Source: [Mycobacterium] zoologicum (GTDB taxonomy: Bacteria > Actinomycetota > Actinomycetes > Mycobacteriales > Mycobacteriaceae). From it: a stretch of 64,000 nt of DNA. Shown here one piece after another: positions 39,281-48,036 of this stretch. Numbering within the stretch: position 1 is the stretch's first letter; every line of letters starts with the position of its first letter. Under the pieces are notes generated by a model. That model saw only the letters and a program-made list of their open reading frames with translations, had not been told where the DNA came from and made no database searches. The translations under genes and the position numbers were made by a program. The DNA lies in contig NZ_CP083985.1 in assembly GCF_020172665.1 (NCBI RefSeq), positions 3,042,832-3,106,831 on the forward strand. Direction: 5' to 3'.

Positions 39281-40144
39281 TCAGGCGTCGCTTCGCGGCC
39301 GAAGCGCCCGGCTGAACACCACGTTGGCCTGACGCATGATCGCGCTGTAGGGCAGCCAGGCCAGCCGTTTGAAGGCATACAGCGCCCGGATGTCACCGGA
39401 GGTGTAGACCAGATATCGGTTGCGGGCCACCCCGGCCAGGATCTTGTCGGCCGCCTTCTCCGGCGACACGGCGTGGCCGGCGAAACGGCCCACCCATTTC
39501 TCCACCTGCGGGTCCTCGCGGTCCACGCCGGCGATCTCGACGGTGTGGACCAGTCCGGTCTTGACCGCTCCCGGCACCACCACTGATACCCCGATCTTGT
39601 GCCGGGCCAGGTCGAACCGCAGCACTTCGGAGACGCCGCGCAGGCCGTACTTGCTGGCGGAGTAGGCGGCGTGCCAGGGCAGGGCGACGATTCCGGCGGC
39701 CGAGGAGACGTTGACCAGGCGCCCGCCCCGCCCCGCGGCGATCATCTGCGGCAGGAACGATTCGATGACGTGGATCGGCCCCATCAGGTTGATGTCGACC
39801 ATCTTGCGCCACTGCTCGTGGCTCAACCGGTCGACAGTCCCCCACGCCGACACCCCGGCGATGTTCATCACGACGTCCATCGCGCCGTGGCGGGCGTGGA
39901 TGTCGGCGCCGAAAGCGGCGACCTCGTCGTAGTCGGCGATGTTGAGGCTGCGGTGCTCGGGCACCGCAGCACCCAGGGCGCGTGTGTCGGCGACGGTTTC
40001 GGCCAGCCCCATTTCATTGCGGTCGGTCAGGTAGAGCTCCGCCCCCAGCTCGGCCAGCCGCAATGCGGTGGCCCGGCCGATCCCGCTGGCCGCTCCGGTG
40101 ATGAAGCATCGCTTTCCCTGGTAGTACTGCGCTACACGTGTCAT
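39281..40144 (-). CDS. short-chain dehydrogenase/reductase (Rv3057c-like)
   Basis: A 287-residue SDR. The cofactor motif TGAASGIG is at residues 16-23, NIAGVSAWG near 92, catalytic Ser in VNVSSAAG and catalytic YSASK (Tyr about 162). The C-terminal extension (DIRALYAFKRLAWLPYSAIMRQ) is hydrophobic and may sit on the membrane. It matches the gene next to cyp136 and its TetR in M. tuberculosis. It is convergent with the ATPase, 6 bases apart, and probably in an operon behind the TetR gene. Substrate unknown. Confidence 0.9.
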   Translation of the reverse strand: MTRVAQYYQGKRCFITGAASGIGRATALRLAELGAELYLTDRNEMGLAETVADTRALGAAVPEHRSLNIADYDEVAAFGADIHARHGAMDVVMNIAGVSAWGTVDRLSHEQWRKMVDINLMGPIHVIESFLPQMIAAGRGGRLVNVSSAAGIVALPWHAAYSASKYGLRGVSEVLRFDLARHKIGVSVVVPGAVKTGLVHTVEIAGVDREDPQVEKWVGRFAGHAVSPEKAADKILAGVARNRYLVYTSGDIRALYAFKRLAWLPYSAIMRQANVVFSRALRPRSDA

Positions 40145-40182
40145 GGCTGCAGACGATACCGCCGGTACCGCCGACCGGTGAT

Positions 40183-40833
40183 TCAGTCGCGCGCGCCGCC
40201 CCACAGCGCATTGCGCCACAACGCTTCGAGCACCCGAACGCCGCGGGACACGTCCCCGTCGGGCCTCACGTAGGCGGTCTCGCCGGCGAGCATGAACGCG
40301 GTGGTCGCGGCAAGGGTTCGGACCAAAGTCGTAATGTCGTCGCTGATCGGGTGCGCGGTGCCCGCAGCGATCTCGTCGTTGACCACACCGACGATCTGGT
40401 TGATCACCGCGTCGATCTGGGCGTCGAGTAGCTCCCGGATCTCGGCGTCGCTGTTGCGGGCGGCGTTGCACGCCGACATCACCGGATCGTTGTGGGCGTA
40501 GACCGCGGCGGCACTGCCGACCATGCGCTCGGCGAACGCCGCGGGTGACTCGTCGGCGCCGCGTGGCGCGAAGTAGTGGGTGAGCTCTTCGAGCTCGCGG
40601 TTCGCCTCGGCCATGATCTGGGCCAGGACGGCGAATTTGGAGTCGAAGTAGAAGTAGAACCCCGAGCGCGCCACACCGGCCCGGTCGCTAATGGTGCTGA
40701 CCGACAGTTCCGCGAACGGCTTTTCCTCCAGCAGATCCCGCACTGCCTGCACAATCGCCTGACGCTGCTTGTCGCCGCGCCGGACGGGGAGGCCACCGGA
40801 AGCCTGCTCCTCCGCGTCGTGCTCGTTGGTCAC
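40183..40833 (-). CDS. TetR-family regulator (Rv3058c-like)
   Basis: This protein has about 216 residues. DNA-binding domain: RQAIVQAVRDLLEEKPFAELSV, STISDRAGVARSGFYFYFDSKFAVL, the EthR-type helix-turn-helix. The GTG giving VTNEHDAEE is used; the open frame extends 17 residues further upstream into a symmetric site that is more likely its operator. It is divergent from cyp136 by 131 bases and upstream of the SDR, so it probably controls both. Confidence 0.88.
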   Translation of the reverse strand: MTNEHDAEEQASGGLPVRRGDKQRQAIVQAVRDLLEEKPFAELSVSTISDRAGVARSGFYFYFDSKFAVLAQIMAEANRELEELTHYFAPRGADESPAAFAERMVGSAAAVYAHNDPVMSACNAARNSDAEIRELLDAQIDAVINQIVGVVNDEIAAGTAHPISDDITTLVRTLAATTAFMLAGETAYVRPDGDVSRGVRVLEALWRNALWGGARD

Positions 40834-40870
40834 CCGAAGAACCTTGCACCACGCCGCGCCGGATTCAAAC

Positions 40871-40884
40871 TTGACACGCGTCAA
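40871..40884. promoter_or_regulatory. candidate TetR operator between the regulator and cyp136
   Basis: TTGACACGCGTCAA has 5-base inverted arms (TTGAC / GTCAA) around four bases. It is centred in the divergent gap between the TetR gene and cyp136, the usual place for such an operator. TTGACA could also serve as a -35 element for the rightward promoter. Confidence 0.5.
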
Positions 40885-40964
40885 CTTTCATCTGAGGATA
40901 GGGGCGGCGTGACTCTCGCCACAGTCACCCGCCGTGATGCCGAACACGAGAGGCCGTCCAGAAG

Positions 40965-42440
40965 ATGACCACGATCAGCACCCCGCACTACCTCCTCGAC
41001 CAGGCCCGGCGCCGGTTCGTCCCGACGCTGAACACCATCCCCGGCCTGGGCCGGATCGAAAAGCGGTTGCTGAACGTGGATTGGCCGCAGAAGACGCTGG
41101 CCGACCCACCACCGGGCAGCGGCCTCAAGCCGGTGATGGGCGATTCGGGCCTTCCATTGCTGGGCCACATCATCGAGATGTTCCGGGGTGGACCGGACTT
41201 CTGCCTGCACCTCTACGAGAAGTACGGCCCGGTCTACCTGGCCGAGTCACCGATCCTGAGCTCGATCGTCGCGCTCGGGCCCGACGCCACCCAGACCATC
41301 TTCGCCAACAGGAACAAGGACTACTCCACCACCGGCTGGATCCCGGTCATCGGGCCGTTCTTCAACCGCGGGCTGATGCTGCTCGACTTCGAGGAGCACC
41401 TGGGGCACAAGCGGATTCTGCAGGGCGCGTTCACCCGGCCGCGTTTGGCCAGCTACGTCGAGGACATGGACAAGGTGGCCACCGCGCTGGTGGCCGACTG
41501 GCCCACCGACGACGCCCGATTCCTGTTCCATCCGGCAGCCAAGGAACTGACGCTGGACGTGGCCTCGGTGGTCTTCATGGGCCACGACCTGGGCGCCGAC
41601 CACCGCCAGCTGGCCAAGGTCAACCACGCCTTCGAGCAGACCATCCGCGCCGGCGGCGCACTGGTGCGGACCGCGTTGCCGCCGTTCAAGTGGTGGCAGG
41701 GCATGCAGGGCCGCAAGGTGCTCGAGGAGTACTTCTACGCCCGCGTCGCCGAACGCCGCAAGGTCGAGGGCACCGACATGCTGACGGTGTTGTGCCACAC
41801 CGCCGACGAGGACGGCAACACCTTCAGCGACGAAGACATCGTCAACCACATGATCTTCTTGATGATGGCCGCGCACGACACCACGACGTCAACGTTGACC
41901 AGCATGGTGTACAACCTGGCCGCCAACCCGCTTTGGCAGGACCGGGCCCGCGAAGAATCGGATCGGCACGGCGACGGGCCGCTGGACATCGAGTCGCTGG
42001 AGAAGCTGGAAACCCTGGACCTGGTGATGGACGAGTCCCTGCGACTGGTCACCCCGCTGGGTTTCAACATGCGTCAAGCCGTGCGTGACACCGACCTGCT
42101 GGGGCATTACATTCCGGCCGAAAGCTACGTGATCACCTGGCCGGGCATGAACCACTGGCTGCCGGAGATCTACACCAATCCAAGGCAATTCGACCCGGAA
42201 CGCTTCCTGGAGCCGCGTGCCGAACACAAGAAGCACCGCTACGCGTTCGCGCCGTTCGGCGGCGGCGCGCACAAGTGCATCGGGATGAACTACGGCCGCC
42301 TCGAGGTCAAAACCGTCCTGCACCGGATGCTGCGCAGCTACCGCTTCGAACTGGCCCACCCGGGCTACCAGCCCCGGTGGGACTACGCCGGCATGCCGAT
42401 CCCGATGGACGGCATGCCGATCGTGCTGCGCCGGCTGTAA
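40965..42440 (+). CDS. cyp136: cytochrome P450 CYP136
   Basis: A 491-residue P450. The I-helix is AAHDTTTST (about 303), ExxR is DESLRL (about 352) and the haem loop is FGGGAHKCIG (Cys about 433). The N-terminal region LLDQARRRFVPTLNTIPGLG and the total length are those of mycobacterial CYP136, and the neighbouring SDR and TetR genes are the same as around M. tuberculosis cyp136 (Rv3059). Natural substrate unknown; sterol-like or terpenoid compounds are likely for this long class. Confidence 0.93.
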   Translation: MTTISTPHYLLDQARRRFVPTLNTIPGLGRIEKRLLNVDWPQKTLADPPPGSGLKPVMGDSGLPLLGHIIEMFRGGPDFCLHLYEKYGPVYLAESPILSSIVALGPDATQTIFANRNKDYSTTGWIPVIGPFFNRGLMLLDFEEHLGHKRILQGAFTRPRLASYVEDMDKVATALVADWPTDDARFLFHPAAKELTLDVASVVFMGHDLGADHRQLAKVNHAFEQTIRAGGALVRTALPPFKWWQGMQGRKVLEEYFYARVAERRKVEGTDMLTVLCHTADEDGNTFSDEDIVNHMIFLMMAAHDTTTSTLTSMVYNLAANPLWQDRAREESDRHGDGPLDIESLEKLETLDLVMDESLRLVTPLGFNMRQAVRDTDLLGHYIPAESYVITWPGMNHWLPEIYTNPRQFDPERFLEPRAEHKKHRYAFAPFGGGAHKCIGMNYGRLEVKTVLHRMLRSYRFELAHPGYQPRWDYAGMPIPMDGMPIVLRRL

Positions 42441-42488
42441 GACCCCTACCGCGCCAACCCCACCCGGCCTCCTGCGCGGTGGAAAAGG

Positions 42489-42956
42489 TCACACCGCCGT
42501 CAGCAGCCGATTCACACAGGTGACGACGGCATCCACGGCCGACGCCCCGGCGTCGGGCGCGAAACCCACCGCCCAGGCCGTAGAGCGACCATTGGAACCG
42601 TGGATGAATGTCGCTGTCTCGGCGCCACAGGCAAGCTGGTGAAATCCTAGGATTTCCAACCTGATTCCACGTTCGTACAGCATCGCGGTGAGTGCGCCCA
42701 GCGGGCCGTGCGCCGCTGCCGTGCAGGTACCGGTTCGGTCTCCGATGGAGATCGTCGCCTGATAGGTGCGGCCCTGTATCCCCAGCCGGGCAGCGGGCCG
42801 GTCGGAATCCAGGCAGCGCCACCGACCCAGCCGCAACGGACCGGAGCAGCGACCGTAGGTGGCCACGAAGCCTTCCCGGGTGAGCTGGGCGGCTGGGTCG
42901 CGCAGCTCACGCGGGAGTCGGGTGTCGAATTGGTCTGCGAAGGATGTACTGGTCAT
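42489..42956 (-). CDS. stand-alone LeuA (2-isopropylmalate synthase) regulatory-domain protein
   Basis: A 155-residue soluble protein with no catalytic TIM barrel. Residues 70-155 follow the allosteric domain of LeuA-type synthases: GDRTGTCTAAAHGPLGALTAML, GIRLEILGFHQLACGAETATF, STAWAVGFAPDAGASAVDAVVTCVNRLL; compare the LeuA ending in which a WGVG-type strand is followed by a helix and a final VNRA-like segment. That domain binds leucine. Here it could bind a branched-chain amino acid and act in trans on LeuA, or dimerise alone. A valine-rich leader peptide and foldable RNA precede it. Family identity is by pattern only. Confidence 0.65.
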   Translation of the reverse strand: MTSTSFADQFDTRLPRELRDPAAQLTREGFVATYGRCSGPLRLGRWRCLDSDRPAARLGIQGRTYQATISIGDRTGTCTAAAHGPLGALTAMLYERGIRLEILGFHQLACGAETATFIHGSNGRSTAWAVGFAPDAGASAVDAVVTCVNRLLTAV

Positions 42957-42993
42957 GTTGCGGTCTTTTCTGCTCGAAGAGAGCGACCGACGG

Positions 42994-43061
42994 GTAGTAG
43001 CCTCCGACCCACAGCGGGGGGTCGGTCTGGATCAGACCCCGCTGCGGGTGCCGGCTACTAC
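42994..43061 (-). promoter_or_regulatory. candidate amino-acid attenuator RNA
   Basis: On the minus-strand transcript GTAGTAGCC (43061-43053, inside the leader's Val codons) pairs perfectly with GGCTACTAC (43002-42994). Between them CAGCGGGG (43044-43037) pairs with CCCCGCTG (43019-43012), GGTCTG/CAGACC form a small hairpin around the leader stop codon, and CCGACCC/GGGTCGG (43025-43004) form an alternative stem. Some of these pairings exclude each other, the hallmark of ribosome-dependent attenuation. No U-tract is seen, so the outcome may be translational or a Rho-type stop. Confidence 0.6.
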
Positions 43062-43076
43062 GACTAGGTGACGCAT
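43032..43076 (-). CDS. valine-rich leader peptide of the attenuator
   Basis: A 14-codon open frame, MRHLVVVAGTRSGV then TGA. Leu-Val-Val-Val are consecutive (CTA GTC GTA GTA), and these codons lie in the outer strand of the RNA structure. The Leu codon is the rare CTA. Leader peptides with runs of Leu/Val/Ile codons precede branched-chain biosynthesis genes (ilvB, leuA) in actinobacteria. The ribosome site is weak. Confidence 0.65.
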   Translation of the reverse strand: MRHLVVVAGTRSGV

Positions 43077-43120
43077 GATGTCACCCAGGCTAGTGACGTG
43101 TCCGCCGGAGGTGCAAGCCA

Positions 43121-43150
43121 TTTATGCACTGGTATCGAGATCGATATCAA
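43121..43150 (-). promoter_or_regulatory. candidate promoter for the attenuator transcript
   Basis: On the minus strand TTGATA (43150-43145) and CATAAA (43126-43121) are separated by 18 bases and resemble SigA -35 and -10 boxes. A start about 7 bases downstream would put the leader peptide AUG some 35-40 bases into the RNA. The -35 box overlaps the last codons of the ThDP-enzyme gene. Confidence 0.5.
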
Positions 43151-44883
43151 TTCAAGATGCGCCGGGCCACATTGGTGGTCACCAGGTCGAGCAACTCGTC
43201 GGCGCGGCCGGCCAGGATGGTCCGGATCGCATAGAGCGAGAATCCCTTGGCCTGCTCGGCGGTGATCGCCGGCGGGATCGACAGTTCCTGGCGGGCGGTG
43301 ACGACGTCGACGACGGCCGGGCCATCGTAGGCGAACGCCTCGGTGAGGGCCGCTTCCAAATCGGCGGGCTGTTCCACCCGTCTCCCGAACATGCCCAGCG
43401 CTGTCGCTACCGCGCCGAAGTCGGGGTTGTCCAGCTCGGTGCCGAAATTGACGATGCCGGCGGCCTTCATCTCCAGTTCGACGAAGTTCAGCGACGAGTT
43501 GTTGAACACGATCATCTTGACCGGCAGCCGGTTCTGCCTCAGCGTGAGCAGCTCCCCGAACATCATCGCCAGCCCGCCGTCGCCGGCCAGCCCGATCACC
43601 TGCCGGCCCCGATCGGCGGTCTGCGCGCCGATCGCATGCGGCAGTGCGCACGCCATGGTGCCGTGGTTGAACGAGCCGATCAGCCGCCGTCGTCCGTTCA
43701 TGGTCACATACCGTGCCGCCCACACCACCGGGGAACCGACGTCGACGGTGAACACCGCATCGTCATCGGCCAGTCGATTAGCCACCGCGGCAACATATTC
43801 CGGCCGGATCGGGGTCCGGTCCCGGTCGTTGGCCGCCAACGAGTCCAGCCGTCGTCGGGTCTTGGCGTAGTGCCGCAGCGACCGCTCCAGATGGGTGCGG
43901 TCGGTCTTGGGCGCCAACAGCGGCCGCAGTGCGGCGACGGTGTCGGCCACCGTGCCGCGCAGCCCCAGATCGATCGGGGTGCGCCGACCCAGGTTTCGGC
44001 CGCGGATGTCGACCTGGATGATCTGCGCGCGATCGGGATAGAACTGCTGGTAGGGAAAGTCAGTGCCCAGCATCAGGAGCAGGTCGGCTTCGGCGATCGC
44101 CTTGTAGCCGGACGCGAATCCGAGCAGTCCCGTCATGCCCACGTCGTGAGGATTGTTGTACTCGATGTATTCCTTGCCGCGTAACGCGTGCACGACCGGT
44201 GCCTGCAGGGCGCGCGCCAAGTCCATCACCTGGTCGTGGGCGCCGGCCACCCCGGCACCGGCCAGGATGGTGACCCTGTCCGCGGTATTGAGCATGCCCG
44301 CCGCCGCAGCCAGCCCGCGCTCGTCGGGGCGGCACACCGAGGCGGTCGGCCGCACCGGACGCTGCCCCCAACCGGTGGCATCCAGGCGGTGGCTGAAGAT
44401 CTCACCGGGCACCACCACCACAGCGACGCCGCTCTCCTCCACCGCCGCGCGCATCGCCATCTCCAGGATTCGTGGCGCCTGTTCGGGAGTGCTGATCAGC
44501 TCGCAGTAGACGCTGCACTCGCGAAACAGGTTCTGCGGGTGGGTTTCCTGGAAGTAGTCCGAGCCGATCTCGGCCAGCGGGATATGGGCGGCGATCGCCA
44601 GCACCGGCACCCGGCTTCGGTGCGCGTCGAACAGCCCGTTGATCAGGTGCAGGTTGCCAGGACCGCAACTGCCGGCACACACCGCCAGCCCGCCGGTCAG
44701 GGCGGCATCAGCGGCAGCGGCGAATGCTGCGGTCTCCTCGTGGCGAACCTGTTCCCAGCTGAAATCGCCGGCCCGGCGGATCGCATCGGTGAAGCCGTTG
44801 AGACTGTCCCCCGGGATGCCGTACACGCGGTGCACCCCGCTGCTCTGCAGGGTGGCGATGACGTGGTCTGCGACGGTTGCCAT
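43147..44883 (-). CDS. ThDP-dependent pyruvate oxidase/dehydrogenase (PoxB-like)
   Basis: A 578-residue enzyme. N-terminal ThDP domain: VYGIPGDSLNGFTDAIRR with the catalytic Glu in RHEETAAFAAAADA (about 50) and GPGNLHLINGLFDAH. Central FAD/Rossmann domain: ILAGAGVAGAHDQV. C-terminal ThDP-Mg motif GDGGLAMMFGELLTL followed by VFNNSSLNFVELEM. PoxB enzymes decarboxylate pyruvate to acetate and pass electrons to quinone, binding the membrane through the C-terminus. Acetolactate synthase is a relative, but the GIPGDS start and FNNSSL favour PoxB. GGAGG precedes the ATG. Confidence 0.87.
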   Translation of the reverse strand: MATVADHVIATLQSSGVHRVYGIPGDSLNGFTDAIRRAGDFSWEQVRHEETAAFAAAADAALTGGLAVCAGSCGPGNLHLINGLFDAHRSRVPVLAIAAHIPLAEIGSDYFQETHPQNLFRECSVYCELISTPEQAPRILEMAMRAAVEESGVAVVVVPGEIFSHRLDATGWGQRPVRPTASVCRPDERGLAAAAGMLNTADRVTILAGAGVAGAHDQVMDLARALQAPVVHALRGKEYIEYNNPHDVGMTGLLGFASGYKAIAEADLLLMLGTDFPYQQFYPDRAQIIQVDIRGRNLGRRTPIDLGLRGTVADTVAALRPLLAPKTDRTHLERSLRHYAKTRRRLDSLAANDRDRTPIRPEYVAAVANRLADDDAVFTVDVGSPVVWAARYVTMNGRRRLIGSFNHGTMACALPHAIGAQTADRGRQVIGLAGDGGLAMMFGELLTLRQNRLPVKMIVFNNSSLNFVELEMKAAGIVNFGTELDNPDFGAVATALGMFGRRVEQPADLEAALTEAFAYDGPAVVDVVTARQELSIPPAITAEQAKGFSLYAIRTILAGRADELLDLVTTNVARRILN

Positions 44884-44905
44884 CCAGCGCCTCCTAACTG
44901 GCGAC

Positions 44906-44956
44906 CGTGCAGAAAAGTTCGCCGCCACCAGGGACTTTGACGGACTCTTCTGCACG
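44906..44956. repeat. inverted repeat between fadE22 and the ThDP-enzyme gene
   Basis: CGTGCAGAAAAGT (44906-44918) and ACTCTTCTGCACG (44944-44956) pair at 12 of 13 positions with a 25-base spacer. It fills most of the 100-base gap between two genes transcribed in the same direction. It could be the fadE22 terminator, an operator for the downstream gene, or a dispersed element. Confidence 0.5.
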
Positions 44957-44983
44957 CTCGCGGAGGGGTTTACCCCCGAAACG

Positions 44984-47152
44984 CTACTTGATCAGCGGGT
45001 CGCGGGGCATCCCCAGAATCCGCTCGGCGATCTGGTTGCGGGTCACCTCCGAGGTCCCGCCGGCGATCGCGATGCCGCGCGCGCCCATCACCATCCGGGC
45101 CGCCATCGCACCCGGCCCGTCATCCAGCGCGACGTCGGACCCCAGCAACGCCGCCCCGATGGCCGCGCCGTCGCCCATGTGCTCGGCGAGCTTGAGTTTG
45201 GTGACGTTGCCCTCCGGGCCGGGACCCGCGCCGGCGATGCTGCGCGCCGCACGGCGCAGGTTCAGCAGGCGCAGCGCGTGCTCGTCGGCGACGAAGCGGC
45301 CGACCCGGACCTCGGCGTCGGCCACCGAATTCCGGTGCTGCTGCGCCAGCGCGATCAGCCGCTGGTCGACGCCGGCGGTGTAGGAGCCGCCGCCGCCGAT
45401 GCTGACCCGCTCATTGCCCAGGGTGGCGCGGGCCACCTTCCAGCCGCCGTTGATCTCGCCGACGACGTCCTCGTCAGGGATGAAGACGTCGTTGAAGAAC
45501 ACCTCGTTGAACTCCGAACCACCGGTGATCTGGCGCAGCGGCCGCACCTCGACGCCGGGCGCCTCCATATCGACGATCACCATGGTGATGCCGGCGTGCT
45601 TGGGCACCTCGAAGTCGGTGCGCACGGTGGCCAGCCCACGCCGGCACAGCTGTGCACCAGAAGTCCACACCTTCTGGCCGGTGATCTTCCAACCACCGTC
45701 AACCCGCACCGCCTTGGTCTTCACCGCTGCCGCATCCGAGCCGGCACCCGGCTCGGAGAACAGCTGGCACCAGATCTCCTCCTGGCGCAGTGCCTTCTCC
45801 ACGAACCGCTCGATCTGCGACGCGGTGCCTTCCTGGATCAGGGTCAGGATCACCCAGCCGGTGATCGAGTACTCGGGCCGCTGCACGCCGGCAGCGGTGA
45901 ACTCCTGCTCGATCACGACCTGCTCGACGGCGTCGGCGGCCCGGCCCCACGGCTTGGGCCAGTGCGGCATCACGTAGCCGGTCGCGATCAGCTGGTCGCG
46001 CTGCGCGTCGGGCGCCAGTGCGGCGATCTCCACGGCATCGGCGTGGATGCGGGTACGCATCTCCTCGGCCTCGGGCGGCAGGTCGAGGCTGTTGGCCCGG
46101 GTGATGCCGGCCGCGGCGCTCTCGAACACCGCCAGGGCCGGCGCGTCGCCGCCGAACAGCGCCTGCACCGCCAGGGCGCGACGCAGGTGCAGGTGCGCGT
46201 CGTGCTCCCAGGTGTAGCCGATGCCCCCGTGCACCTGAATGTTCAGCTCCGCGTTGCGCACGTAGGCGGGGAACGCCAGGGTGGCGGCGACCGCGGCGGC
46301 CAGGCGGAAGGCGAACTCGTCCTCGCCGTCGGCGCGCGCGGCGTCCCAGACCGCGGCGGTGGCAGCCTCTGCGCCCACCAGCATGTTCGCGCAGTGATGC
46401 TTGATCGCCTGGAACGTCGCGATGGTCCGGCCGAACTGTTCGCGCACCTTGGCGTACTCGACGGCCGCATCCGTGCAGTCGGCCGCGCCGCCGACGGCTT
46501 CGGCCGCCAGCAATACCCGCGCGCGCGCCAGCGCCGACTCGCGCGCGCCGGCCAGCACGTCGTCGGCGCTGACTCCCACGCCGGTCAGCGTGACCCGCCC
46601 GGAGCGCCGGGTCCGATCCACGTTTCCAGGCACGTCGACGTTCACCCCGGCCCGGTCGCGCTCCAGGATCAGCACATCCTCACCGGCGGCGACCAGCAAC
46701 AGGTCAGCCAGCCCCGCGCCGAGCACGATCCCGGCGTCCCCGGAGGCCACCCCGCCGTCGAGGGCGACGTCGCCGGCGAAGCCCACCCCAGCCGTCACCG
46801 AACCGTCGATCAGGCCGGGCAGCAACCGGGCCTGCTGCTCGGCGGTGCCGGCAGCGGCGATCACGGCCGAGGCGATGACGGTCGGCACGAAAGGTCCCGG
46901 CGCCACGGCCCGGCCCAGTTCCTCGATCACCACCACCAGCTCCGGCAGCCCGAAGCCCGAACCGCCGTACTGCTCGTCGATGTGCAGGCCCAGCCAGCCC
47001 AGCGAGGCCAGCTCGTCCCAGAACGGCGGCCGGGTCTCTTCGGCGCTGTCGTCCAGCAGGGCACGCGCCGCGGACCGGGCCTGCTGCGCGTTCAGGAATC
47101 CGCGGGCCACCTCGGCCAGTTCGCGGTGGTCTTCGGTTACTGCGATGCCCAT
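44984..47152 (-). CDS. fadE22: double-domain acyl-CoA dehydrogenase FadE22
   Basis: This 722-residue protein is made of two acyl-CoA dehydrogenase modules in tandem. The first (1-370) has GWLGLHIDEQYGGSGFGLPELVVVIEELGR and QVHGGIGYTWEHDAHLHLRR. The second (about 380-722) has CQLFSEPGAGSD (FAD contact), KITGQKVWTSGAQ, and a C-terminal GIAIAGGTSEVTRNQIAERILG. The usual FadE length is about 390, so this is a fusion of what are heterodimer partners in other FadE pairs. It dehydrogenates an acyl-CoA, possibly a sterol-derived one. Position matches Rv3061c. The SDR gene lies 21 bases upstream in the same operon. Confidence 0.93.
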   Translation of the reverse strand: MGIAVTEDHRELAEVARGFLNAQQARSAARALLDDSAEETRPPFWDELASLGWLGLHIDEQYGGSGFGLPELVVVIEELGRAVAPGPFVPTVIASAVIAAAGTAEQQARLLPGLIDGSVTAGVGFAGDVALDGGVASGDAGIVLGAGLADLLLVAAGEDVLILERDRAGVNVDVPGNVDRTRRSGRVTLTGVGVSADDVLAGARESALARARVLLAAEAVGGAADCTDAAVEYAKVREQFGRTIATFQAIKHHCANMLVGAEAATAAVWDAARADGEDEFAFRLAAAVAATLAFPAYVRNAELNIQVHGGIGYTWEHDAHLHLRRALAVQALFGGDAPALAVFESAAAGITRANSLDLPPEAEEMRTRIHADAVEIAALAPDAQRDQLIATGYVMPHWPKPWGRAADAVEQVVIEQEFTAAGVQRPEYSITGWVILTLIQEGTASQIERFVEKALRQEEIWCQLFSEPGAGSDAAAVKTKAVRVDGGWKITGQKVWTSGAQLCRRGLATVRTDFEVPKHAGITMVIVDMEAPGVEVRPLRQITGGSEFNEVFFNDVFIPDEDVVGEINGGWKVARATLGNERVSIGGGGSYTAGVDQRLIALAQQHRNSVADAEVRVGRFVADEHALRLLNLRRAARSIAGAGPGPEGNVTKLKLAEHMGDGAAIGAALLGSDVALDDGPGAMAARMVMGARGIAIAGGTSEVTRNQIAERILGMPRDPLIK

Positions 47153-47173
47153 GGGAGGCCTCCTGGGTTGTAT

Positions 47174-47932
47174 TTACTTGGGAGCGAAGCGTTGTCCGGC
47201 GTCCAGCCGCAGGCATTGGCCGTTGAGCATCGGGTTGTCGATGACGGCGGCGGCCAGCTTGGCGAATTCCTCGGGCCGGCCGAGACGCTTGGGGAACGCC
47301 GCGTCTTTGGTCAGGGCGCTGGCGAATTCCTCCGGGATGCCCTTGGTCAGGCCGGTGGCGAACAGGCTCGGAGCGATCGCCAGCACCCGGATGCCCACCG
47401 AGCCCAGGTCGCGGGCCATGGTCAGGGCCATGCCGGCGATGCCCGCCTTGGCCGCGGTGTAGGCGACCTGACCGATCTGGCCCTCGAACGCCGCGATCGA
47501 CGCGGTGTTGATGATGACCCCGCGTTCGTCATCTTCGGGCTCGTTGGTGCTCATGTGCGCCGCGGCCAGCCGGTTGAGGTTGAAGGTGGCGACCAGGTTC
47601 AGGTCGATCACCGACCGGAACGACTCCAGATCGTGCGGGCCGGACTTGGACAGGGTGCGCTTGGCGATTCCGCCACCCGCGGTGGTGACGATGACGTGCA
47701 GGCCGCCCAGGCCGGCAACCGCGGCGGCCAGGGTCTTCTCCGCAGCGTCGAAGTCGGTGATGTCCACCGGCAGGAAGGCGCCACCGAATCCGGCCGCCAC
47801 CTCTTTGCCCTCCGAGCCTTCGCGGTCGAGCACAGCGACGTCCGCGCCGCGTGAAGCCAACAGTTCCGCGGTTGCGCGGCCCATTCCGGAGGCGCCGCCG
47901 ACGATAACGACCTTCTTACCGCTGATCTCCAC
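47174..47932 (-). CDS. SDR-family 3-hydroxyacyl-CoA dehydrogenase-like enzyme
   Basis: A 252-residue SDR. GGASGMGRATAELLASRGADVAVLDRE near the start binds NAD; TTAGGG near 83, catalytic Ser in NTASIAAFEG, YTAAK (Tyr about 157) and the ending GQCLRLDAGQRFAPK resemble type-II 3-hydroxyacyl-CoA dehydrogenases. It would follow the FadE22 step in a beta-oxidation sequence. The GTG start is supported by AGGAGTT eight bases upstream. Co-transcribed with fadE22. Confidence 0.88.
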   Translation of the reverse strand: MEISGKKVVIVGGASGMGRATAELLASRGADVAVLDREGSEGKEVAAGFGGAFLPVDITDFDAAEKTLAAAVAGLGGLHVIVTTAGGGIAKRTLSKSGPHDLESFRSVIDLNLVATFNLNRLAAAHMSTNEPEDDERGVIINTASIAAFEGQIGQVAYTAAKAGIAGMALTMARDLGSVGIRVLAIAPSLFATGLTKGIPEEFASALTKDAAFPKRLGRPEEFAKLAAAVIDNPMLNGQCLRLDAGQRFAPK

Positions 47933-48036
47933 GCGAACTCCTAACAACCCGGTACTTGAGTATTGAGAACAAGTTATCGTTCCGCTCGGAATCCGCTGCC
48001 ACTCGGGCATCCGGCGGGCCCCTGAGGGAGGTAACC

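Noticed and set aside
43147..44883. Naming the ThDP enzyme IlvB because of the nearby valine leader
   Set aside because: The leader lies downstream of this gene and is read away from it; sequence motifs favour a pyruvate oxidase.
44639..47854. A 1071-codon open frame opposite fadE22 and the SDR
   Set aside because: Antisense shadow of high-GC genes; Arg/Gly/His-rich composition typical of non-coding frames.
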